64,000 bases of DNA, from contig NC_092872.1 in the NCBI RefSeq assembly GCF_028372415.1, forward strand, positions 264,517,008-264,581,007, read 5' to 3'. Position numbers and translations under genes: made by a program. The notes beneath the pieces were generated by a model that saw only the letters and a list, made by a program, of their open reading frames with translations, did not search any database and had not been told where the DNA came from. Below, in pieces: positions 58,085 through 64,000 of this stretch. Positions within the stretch are counted from its first letter, which is position 1; the number at the start of each line of letters is the position of its first letter. Source of the stretch: Notamacropus eugenii. Its lineage: Eukaryota > Chordata > Mammalia > Diprotodontia > Macropodidae.

Positions 58085-58345
58085 ACAAAAGGACTTATTA
58101 AGTGCCTACTATGTGCTACACACTATGTTAAGTGGCTTATTAATATTGTCTCTTTTGATCCCCAAAAGAACACTGAAAGAGAGGTCTTTTATTATCTCTA
58201 TTTTCAGGTCAGGAAATTGAGGTAGACTTCATGTTACATAACTTGACCATAGTCACCCAACTAATAAGCGTTTGAGGTTCCATTTGAATGCACCTTCTTG
58301 ATTCCAGGAGCTGAACTTTAACCACTGTGCCAACCAACTGCTTCA
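58085..58345 (-). mobile_element. MIR/THER1-type SINE, antisense
   Basis: The stretch 'aagtgcctactatgtgctac', then 'tcttttgatccccaaaagaa', 'caggtcaggaaattgaggta' and 'agctgaactttaaccactgt' form a nearly complete copy. Confidence 0.85.
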
Positions 58346-58814
58346 AATCTCAAGGAACGACCTGAGAGACTATAGTCAGCAGTAATGGAAGGGAGGATTT
58401 ATCCTGTAGCTCTGCCATATTTGGTAATAAATTTGGGACCAACGCTATGTAAAAAATCCTTTATGTTTGAGCCCATTCCCTCCATGGACCTAGGTAGTAA
58501 AGAGGAAAGTGCCTCCTCCCACCACCCTCCAACCATAATCACTGGGGCAAATTATTTGTACTTCAGTTCTTGCTTTGTGTTTTAGCAATATTAACTGATA
58601 TTAAGTGGTTTGGAACTGGAGAAGTAATTATCAGAGTTCTACAATGAGAGAAACACAGTCAAATGGGACCTGGAGAAGATAGAAAATTAAAAGGCCATCC
58701 TACTGGTCTTCAAGGGTATCTCTAGAACCCTGAGAGGATGATATACTGAGGTTTGTTCTAGGAAAGTGATTCTAGAGTTGAATTACAAATATCTCATAAA
58801 AGATCGACTAAAAA
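58346..58814. other. Unassigned DNA
   Basis: No recognisable repeat or exon. Short frames only. Confidence 0.4.
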
Positions 58815-59095
58815 CATCTATGGAGAACTGTTAAAACTTTATAAGATTAAAAATAATTTCCCAATATAAAAATGCTCAAAGGACATAAGCTTTTGAAAGA
58901 GACAAATACTCTGAAATAATATTGCAACAAGTAGTAATCATAGACATACAAATGAAAAAGAAACTGGTATTATTTCACACTGATTGGTGTAGAAAAGAAG
59001 ATAAATGGAGGAAACAACAATCAACATTGGGGGTTGGGCTGTCAAATAAGTCATTCTTGTGCTAGTGATGAATATGGGGATGTGTTCAACTGATC
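58815..59095 (+). mobile_element. L1-J: short decayed ORF2 C-terminal piece
   Basis: The stretch 'aaaatgctcaaaggacataa' and 'catagacatacaaatgaaaa' with 'ttatttcacactgattggtg' matches the ORF2 segment that reads KWSKGxxxFSEEDIK...REMQIRTTxRYHITPIRL in L1-E at 49,075-49,220. Confidence 0.6.
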
Positions 59096-59109
59096 GTAGG
59101 GTCACGGAT

Positions 59110-59310
59110 GCAGAACTAAAGGAATATTATTGATCATTTTATCCAATACTCTCATTTTAGAGATGATGAAACTAAGGTCTACAGAATTAATGTGATTGGA
59201 TGAAAGGTTCTACAGTTGGCAAACTATAGAGTCTGGATCTGAAGTCAGGTTGCCCAAATACAAATACATACTTTTTTCCATTGTATTACATTGTTCTGAA
59301 TAAGAATTGG
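59110..59310 (-). mobile_element. MIR-type SINE, antisense
   Basis: The stretch 'ctcattttagagatgatgaa' with 'ctacagttggcaaactatag' and 'atctgaagtcaggttgccca' is an eroded antisense copy. Confidence 0.65.
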
Positions 59311-60470
59311 ACATTTCTCAATATGGTTTTTATGTCATTACTGATTTTAACCCCACTGCCAGAAGATTAATGATGGAAAGAAAATACTTAAAAGTGCAAA
59401 AAACACCCATAGCAGCATTAATTGTGAAAACAATGACTCAAAAAAGCAGCTAGACTCAAATGAAATACCATGACCAATATTCATTCCAGTAAACAGATTA
59501 TCAAACAAATCCTCCTGTATTATTGATACAAGAAAGAATGAAGCTATTGAATGCGAAAATTTCTGATGAATGAATGTTTTAATGTGTGTTGGTTTTGCTT
59601 TACTATCATTTTTTGACATGAGTCAAGGTTGCATAGCATTCAATTTGACTTGACCAAGTCCATATGAGTAGTGAGTGTAACAGGTAGGAGAGCATATGAG
59701 AGGTAGATGCTCTTTATTCTGTACCACACTGATTTAAGCAATTTATAATTAATAGTGTATGTTCTGCTTATATGTAGTGCATATACTTATATAAGTACTT
59801 ATCACGAGCACGTAAATTTTCTTCGAGTAGAGAATATCTTGTTATTTGTATTTGCATCCCCAGGGTTATAAATAGTGTTGACATGAAGATAATTGTAGTT
59901 TTGTTGATTGATTATTCTATATTTCTAAAATTTCTGATATAATCCAGGTGTGTGCTCCCTGAACAGATTACCTTTCTTGAAAATCATAGATCATCTGTAC
60001 AAGTTTCTATGGAGAAAAACAAACAATAATGTGACCTGTGTAATGAATACCTCTTTCTCCTTGCTTTGCTAGAATTGGACTTCAGACTACACTCTATTGA
60101 TCACATCAAATCATTTTCCCCACCAGGATGATAAGCTTTTGCAAAGGTTTCAATCCACTGATATGAGGAAGTAGCAATATTTAGATTAAAAACAAAACAA
60201 AATGTGGAAATTGCCAAAAATAAATTTAAGAAAAACAACGGGCTTGATGTCAGGGGTAAAAACATCCAAAACAGGATTTAGGTGTCCTGAAAGGTGATAT
60301 ATTATATTTTCTTCTACTTGATGTCTTCACATATAGGATGTATGATCACTTCTTATTTATGTTGTGGAAATTCTTTTAAAGTGTATGAATTAGAGGTTCT
60401 CTAAGGTCCTTTCCAGTTTTACAGTGTCATGATTCTGTGGGATAGTTTTTAAGAACCAATGTCATTCTTT
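59311..60470. other. Mostly unassigned DNA with an L2 3' scrap
   Basis: A weak L2 3' end is visible at about 59,825-59,915 ('gtatttgcatccccagggtt'). A MIR-associated tail lies at about 60,395-60,450 ('ctaaggtcctttccagtttt'). The rest appears unique. Confidence 0.4.
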
Positions 60471-61070
60471 ACTCCTCTTTCTTTTATCATTATGTGGAAT
60501 TTGAAATTATTTAGACTTTTTGTTTTAAAAGGAATGTGTCATTCCCTTCAGTTTCTTCCAATTAACTTTAATATGATACTGACTTTAAAGAGCTAGTATT
60601 ATTGCTTCCATCTGTCTATTTAATATTTCATTACTACAGCCATCACATACTAACGATGTTCACATTAAAATCACAGGTAGGTTACAATGATTACTGACGA
60701 ATCAGAAGTACTTGTCCAGCTGTGTGAGGGGCATGGGTAACATTCTCAATTCTTCTAATGAGTTATGTGTAAGTTTCTATATTCATAAGTCATTGAAATA
60801 CTAACCATATGCTTTGTATTTTATTGCCTCATGCCAAACTGCAAACTTCCCATTTAAAGATATTTGTACAGTTACATAACCAGTGCTATTTACAAGCTGT
60901 TCAATCTCCGTTCTCTTTGAGATATTCAGATAACCAAACTCAATCGGCTTTTTGCAAGAAAAAATATGCAAAAGGTCAGTGAAGCAATTAACATCTTGCA
61001 TTATATCAGATCACCTTGCATACTAACTACCATTTTGTTTTAATTATAGAAGTCCAAGCATCCACATCTC
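60471..61070. other. Non-repetitive segment around the candidate exon
   Basis: No SINE, LINE or low-complexity wording is seen across this 600 bp, which is unusual for the window. It contains the candidate exon. Confidence 0.35.
60806..60947 (-). other. Candidate internal coding exon, 142 nt, unidentified protein
   Basis: On the minus strand, a branch-point-like CACTGAC, a pyrimidine-rich run and an AG at 60,949-60,948 precede an open stretch. It begins PIEFGYLNISKRTEIEQL and ends TVQISLNGKFAVWHEAIKYK plus AY. A donor-like ATG|GTTAGT follows at 60,806/60,805. The exon would start in phase 0 and end in phase 1. Composition is balanced, two N-glycosylation sequons (NIS, NST) are present, and the region 60,470-61,060 has no visible repeats. 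I do not recognise the protein. The acceptor is imperfect (AAAAAG), and no partner exon was found, so this could be chance. Confidence 0.3.
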
Positions 61071-61735
61071 AAGGGATATTGTGAGTGGGGCAGAAGCAGG
61101 CAGAAGTTTCCTCAATGACAAAGAAAGATAAAGTAGATGAAGTGGTGGCAGAAATTCCCACAGCCAATTTTTTAATGTACATACCATATTATATGCATGC
61201 AAAAAAAAAAAAAAAAGAATGGTTCCCTCACAGTGCTGAGCAAGGAAATGGCAGATGCCTAATTCTCCCTGGGCTTTAGTTTCCTCAAATATAAAATGGA
61301 TTGCATTGCATAGATGATTTCTAGGGTCCTTTACAGACATATTTTATATGGCCTAATTTCTCATTCAGAAATATCATTCTGTGTGGGGTTTTTTTTTTGG
61401 TTTGTTTGGTTTGGTTTGGTTTTTCACTGAAGTAACATAGAATTCTCACATCTTATAGCTTAAGTTCTCTTGAAGTACTGACATTTTGTCTTATCCAGAT
61501 CTATGTTCTAAGATCTAAGTACACCTCAACATTCTGCTCTATGATTTGAGAATTCAATTATTACATTCTAAGCTAATTATTATCAATTATTCAATTATTC
61601 CATTCTAATCCTTGTAAGACAAGGATTTTGAAGCTATAATTGGTAATTATTTTTATTTGATAACTTTTAATATGATAGTTTCCTTTATAATCATTTATAT
61701 TAATTTATATAATCATTTATATATATACATATATG
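61071..61735. other. Unassigned DNA with A-run, MIR scrap and GGTTT run
   Basis: An A-run lies at 61,201-61,216. A sense MIR scrap is at about 61,255-61,335 ('gggctttagtttcctcaaat'). A T-run followed by GGTTT-type units occupies about 61,389-61,425. Confidence 0.5.
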
Positions 61736-61739
61736 TGTA

Positions 61740-61825
61740 TAAATAGTATTTTTACAAGAAATCCACGGATTTCATCACACTACAAAGGAATCCATGACCC
61801 AAAAAGGTTAAGAATCCTTGGTTTA
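61740..61825 (-). mobile_element. MER5-like hAT relic, antisense
   Basis: The stretch 'ggatttcatcacactacaaa', then 'ggaatccatgacccaaaaag' and 'gttaagaatccttgg' is the reverse of the terminal part of a MER5/Charlie-type element. The end resembles AGGTTAAGAACCCCTG. It pairs in family with 3,890-4,045. Confidence 0.65.
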
Positions 61826-62125
61826 AGGTCACTTCCACTTCTCATCACTTATGTTCTATGGTCTGAGGCCTTTCCTAGTTGTTGTTTTCTTTTTGTACTC
61901 AGCATACCAAGGCCCTCTCCAGACTGATATTCACTGTTCTCTGTGTGGATGTCCTTTACAGAATTATTTCCTTACTCTTAAGTTGTCTCCAGATGAAATA
62001 TACCACATTCTATGCTTTAATGTGACTTCTAGCTAGGCCTTTATGGGTTATTGTAGTCTAATATTCTTCCAACTCTCACATTTAGTATTCTAAAGTATGT
62101 TACAGGTTGTGGCCTGTTGTATCTC
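61826..62125. other. Unassigned DNA
   Basis: T/C-rich unique-looking DNA with no supported feature. Confidence 0.4.
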
Positions 62126-62129
62126 TAGT

Positions 62130-62340
62130 AGGCCAGCTAAAAGCGTAGTGTTCAGAATGGTGCAATTAAAGTTGGGGAGACCTGAGTTCAAATATTGCCT
62201 TAGAATCTTACTAGCTGCATGATCTTGGACAAGACTCTTAGTCATTTTCAGCCTGGATTTCCTCATCTGAAAAAGGGAATAATAATAGCACCCACATTCC
62301 AGTGACATAGTAATGTGCCAAGCACTGAAAAGATAAAGAA
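62130..62340 (+). mobile_element. MIR-type SINE, sense
   Basis: The stretch 'agacctgagttcaaatattg', then 'cttactagctgcatgatctt', 'gcctggatttcctcatctga' and 'aataataatagcacccacat' form an almost full copy. Confidence 0.85.
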
Positions 62341-62411
62341 AAGCAAAAGAAAGTCTCAGCCTCCAAAAATTTCATAATCTGTGACTGAAAACAGCATAAA
62401 CAAAGAAATTG

Positions 62412-64000
62412 GGAGGGGGAGGGTAGAGACAACATGGTGGAGTAGCTCTCTCCAAAACCCCTCAACAAGTCTGTACAAAATGACTCTAAACAAATTCTAG
62501 AGCAGTAGAAGTCACAAAATGACAAACTGAAGCAAATTTCCAATCCAAGACAACCTGGAAAATGGACAGGAACTGTCTATCAGACCAAATTAGGAGTGGA
62601 ATACAGTTCAGCTTGGCCCATGCCAGTGGAGATGGAGCTAGAGCATGTTTAGGGGACTTAATCACTGGTGGTAGTTGTAGTTTCCAGACTTCTAAACCCA
62701 CAAACATCACACAGCTTTGGAGATCAGTGGGAAGGGTTTCTTATCTGACTGACAGGAGAGCCTGTTCAGGCCACAGCCCTAGCTTCAGGGTAGCTACAGC
62801 TACTGCTGCAGGAGAGGCTATTTCTGGAGCCTCTCACTTAACAAAGACCTCAAAAGTCAAGCAATTAGCTGGGAAAATGAGCAAACAAGGGAAAAGAAAC
62901 AGACTATAGAATCATACTTTCTCAATGAAGAGGTATTTTCTTACGTAATTGGTGATGAGGAAGACCAAAACAAACAACCAGAAGAAGATAACAAAACCAA
63001 AGCTCCCACCTTCAAGAAAAAAAAAAAATGAATTGGTCTCAGGCCATAAAAGAGCACAAAAAAGAATTAGAAAATCAAGTAACAGAGGGGGGAGAAATGA
63101 GCATTGTTTACGCTTCATGTTCATCAGATTTGGTTCAAGGAGGGAATATCATACTCATTTAATTATAGAAATATAACTTGCCCTATAGGCAGTAGAAGGG
63201 GAAAGGGGAAATGGGAAAGAAAAGGGAGTGGGGTAAGAAGGAAGAGAAGAAGTAATAAGAGAAAGGGGAAATAAAAGGGATGGGGGCTGATGGGAAAGAG
63301 GGAAGATTGGGGGAGGCAATGGTCAAAAGTAAAACACATTTGAGGAGGGAAAGGGAAAAAGGAAAAATAAATAGAAGCATAAATGAGGGGGAGGAATGGG
63401 ATGGAGAGAAAGAAACAGATAGCAATCATAACTGAGAATGTGAATAGGATGAACTCTCCCATCAAATGGAGGTAGATATCAGAATGGATTAAAAACCATA
63501 ATCCTACAGTATGTTATTTTCAAGAAACTCATTTGAAGCAGGGGGATTCACACAGGATAAAGCTAAAAGGGTGGAACAGAATATATTATGCGTCAGCTGA
63601 AGTAAAAAAAGAAAGCAGGAGTAGCAATTCTAATCTCAGACAAAGCAAAAGCAAAAAGAGATCTAACCAAAAGAGATAAGATAGGAAACTATTTTCTGCT
63701 GAAAATGCACCATAGAAAATGAAATAGTATCATTGCTAAACATATATACACCAAGTGGTATAGCACCAAAATTCTTAGAGAAGATGAGGGAGTTACAAGA
63801 AGAAATGGACAGCAAAATTATATTAGTGGATGACCTCAACCTCCCCATCTCTGAACTTGATAAATGACAATAAAAATGAAAAGTTAGTTAGAAGAGTTAA
63901 AAAAAGAAGTTAAGGAGATGAAAAGAATTCTGAAAAAGGTAGATAAGATAGACCTGTGGAGAGAACTAAGCGGGGACAGAAAGAAATATACCTTTTCCTT
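62412..64000 (+). mobile_element. L1-K: LINE-1 5' half with internal deletion, runs off the window
   Basis: Leader 62,412-62,870 ('agacaacatggtggagtagc'). ORF1 start at 62,877 (MSKQGKRN, then a stop), with a short remnant to about 63,090. A jump into the purine-rich spacer (63,095-63,430) follows. ORF2 endonuclease starts near 63,430: NVNRMNSPIKW, YFQETHLKQGDSHRIKLKGW, and a catalytic GDFN-type box degraded to VDDLN (near 63,829). KKVDKIDLWRELSGDRKKYT follows at the right edge. Frameshifts abound. The spacer-to-ORF2 continuity shows the parental arrangement that HAL1 copies have lost. Confidence 0.85.

Noticed and set aside
59347..59619. 90-codon minus-strand frame
   Set aside because: Hydrophobic composition follows A-rich DNA on the plus strand that may be decayed L1; no splice or domain support.
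62238..62710. Two minus-strand frames of 101 and 74 codons
   Set aside because: They are antisense to the MIR and L1-K leader, with no independent support.
1..64000. CRISPR array or clustered defence-type operon
   Set aside because: Repeats are dispersed eukaryotic SINEs, LINEs and microsatellites. There is no regular spacer pattern and no adjacent gene cluster.

Overview
This window looks like intergenic or deep intronic DNA of a marsupial mammal (opossum-like). The sequence is AT-rich. It carries SINEs of the marsupial 'ctaggtggcacagtggatag' type with an RTE-like 3' tail. It also has RTE/BovB fragments, many MIR/L2/L3-class relics, and marsupial-type LINE-1 with half-L1 (HAL1) derivatives. 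The species cannot be fixed from the sequence. There is no bacterial, phage or organellar content, no CRISPR array, and no tRNA or rRNA gene that I can support. Family names come from recognition, not from a library search.

Layout. 1-5,000: an antisense L1 3' end, an internally deleted sense L1 and a MER5-like hAT relic. 5,000-25,800: mainly old SINEs, MIR, L2 and L3/CR1 fragments, with several large microsatellites: GATA/GGTA at 11.5 kb, CT at 12.1 kb, TAG at 14.4 kb, CA/CAGA at 21.4 kb, CTA/CTG at 22.1 kb and AC at 24.05 kb. Two candidate solo LTRs lie here. 25,825-33,335: one old sense L1 split by three later insertions: a second L1 3' end, an antisense BovB/RTE, and an antisense processed copy of ADRM1 (proteasome ubiquitin receptor RPN13). 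34,800-38,980: SINEs, an RTE tail and unassigned DNA. 38,980-41,603: a nearly complete HAL1 with target-site duplication. 42,811-43,000: a fold-back MITE. 43,830-54,950: a dense block of sense L1, an antisense HAL1 inside it, and an antisense L1/HAL1 that holds a younger HAL1 with clear target-site duplications. 55,000-59,100: decayed L1 pieces. 59,300-62,100: mostly non-repetitive, with one candidate coding exon on the minus strand. 62,415 to the end: an L1 5' half with a large internal deletion that runs off the window.

The ADRM1 retrocopy is the only long open reading frame with a host-protein identity. From the codon matching human Met31 it is open for 377 codons, the same length as the remembered human protein, but the normal start is cut off by a 1-nt deletion. 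The other items of value are the transposon archaeology and the candidate exon at 60,806-60,947. The archaeology includes three HAL1 copies sharing one ORF2-deletion junction and several layers of nesting. I found no evidence for a new multi-gene system.
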